From NCBI GenBank assembly GCA_003541985.1, contig DPLM01000356.1, positions 1 to 5,719 of the forward strand: 5,719 bases of DNA. The letters run 5' to 3'. Numbering within the stretch: position 1 is the first letter of the stretch; each line of letters starts with the position of its first letter. Shown here piece after piece: positions 5,221-5,719 of this stretch. Below the pieces are notes generated by a model that was given only the letters and a program-made list of their open reading frames with translations, was not told the origin of the DNA and did no database searches. Source of the stretch: Deltaproteobacteria bacterium (GTDB taxonomy: Bacteria > SAR324 > NAC60-12). The translations under genes were made by a program, and so were the position numbers.

Positions 5221-5719
5221 TTATTTTGGTTTTTGGTCTGCAAGTACTCGTGCAGCATCCCGAATCATTCCGACGTCAGCTAGACTAATTACCAGATCAA
5301 AACCTTGTGAATACAAGTCTACCATCGAATTAGTCCCATAAGGTGTGATTCCTAAATATTTTCCAGCAGCTTTTGTAGCGTCAATCGTCTTGCTCATTAA
5401 ATGCTGGTGCTCTGGATTCTCAAATTTTGCTGGAGTTCCCAAACTGGCTGAAAGATCAAATGGCCCAATGAAAACCATATCCAGTCCATCAACTTTTACA
5501 ATCTCATCAATGTTGTCAGCCGCCTTCGAGCTTTCCACTTGGCAGATCACAAAGGTATTGTCAGAAACTGTATCCAAGTATTCATCTGCCTTGAAGCCAT
5601 ACTCACTCGCCCTAGCATCGGTATGCGCAATTCCACGTATTCCTTTCGGTGGATAGCGTACTGCAGATACTACAGCTTCCGCTTCCTTAGCAGTTTCAAC
5701 CATGGGGACCATGATGGAC
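5221..5719 (-). CDS. HpcH/HpaI-family class II aldolase, 5' end outside the window
   Basis: The visible 165 or so residues are the C-terminal two thirds of a 2-oxo acid aldolase of the HpcH/HpaI family, which cleaves 2-keto-3-deoxy acids to pyruvate and an aldehyde using a divalent metal. The frame is open to the window edge, reading SIMVPMVET, which matches LLVPMV near residue 91 of E. coli HpaI, so about 90 residues are missing, including the regions of the family's His45 and Arg70. The two metal ligands are present: the Glu of CQVESSKA (codon 5535-5533) and the Asp of GPFDLSASLG (codon 5457-5455), 26 residues apart as in HpaI (E149, D175). YPPKGIRG is also typical. It could be close to 4-hydroxy-2-oxoheptanedioate or 2-keto-3-deoxy-L-rhamnonate aldolase, but the specificity region is not complete here. 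It is the first visible gene of the operon, 15 nt ahead of the SDR gene, and suits cleavage of the dehydratase product. The ATG at 5712 is internal, not the real start. Confidence 0.92.
   Translation of the reverse strand, partial: SIMVPMVETAKEAEAVVSAVRYPPKGIRGIAHTDARASEYGFKADEYLDTVSDNTFVICQVESSKAADNIDEIVKVDGLDMVFIGPFDLSASLGTPAKFENPEHQHLMSKTIDATKAAGKYLGITPYGTNSMVDLYSQGFDLVISLADVGMIRDAARVLADQKPK

Noticed and set aside
5060..5341. 93-codon plus-strand open frame across the SDR/aldolase junction
   Set aside because: It overlaps two well-supported genes and their junction on the opposite strand and has no ribosome binding site or recognisable motif.
5345..5656. 103-codon plus-strand open frame opposite the aldolase gene
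   Set aside because: It is antisense to the conserved metal-binding core of the aldolase, and its low-complexity Ser-rich product looks like a frame shadow.

Overview
The window fits a bacterial accessory catabolic locus of moderate-to-low GC: about 43-48% in coding lines I sampled by hand, and about 24% in the longest intergenic gap. Every confident gene is on the minus strand, so the locus is transcribed from right to left. None of the proteins shows a signal peptide or membrane segment, so all are probably cytoplasmic. The mix of families (a PhyH-type dioxygenase, an enolase-superfamily sugar-acid dehydratase, an SDR and two kinds of aldolase) is common in heterotrophic proteobacteria, including marine lineages. 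I cannot assign a taxon from sequence alone.

Layout in transcription order. (1) 5719-5221: the C-terminal part of an HpcH/HpaI-family class II aldolase; its first roughly 90 residues lie outside the window. (2) 5205-4438: an SDR dehydrogenase, 15 nt after the aldolase. (3) 4433-3258: a mandelate racemase/enolase-superfamily acid-sugar dehydratase, 4 nt after the SDR stop and with a good ribosome binding site. These three form a tight operon core. (4) 3181-2327: a PhyH-type Fe(II)/2-oxoglutarate dioxygenase, after a 76-nt gap holding a perfect 16-bp palindrome directly before its start codon. (5) 2082-1081: a zinc-independent NAD(P)H:quinone oxidoreductase of the PIG3 type, after a very AT-rich 244-nt gap with a possible promoter and operator. 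(6) 1016-111: a DHDPS/NAL-family class I aldolase or dehydratase with a non-DapA active site, 64 nt further on. At the far left, bases 1-87 are open on the plus strand and may be the tail of a convergent gene.

How the genes may work together (inference): the SDR oxidises a sugar or sugar acid, the enolase-superfamily enzyme dehydrates an aldonate to a 2-keto-3-deoxy acid, and an aldolase (HpaI type, DHDPS type or both) cleaves it to pyruvate and an aldehyde. The dioxygenase could hydroxylate or oxidatively dealkylate a modified substrate before this route. The quinone oxidoreductase could reduce an enone or quinone or handle redox by-products. The substrate cannot be named from the sequence. 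No mobile element, CRISPR array, tRNA or rRNA was seen.
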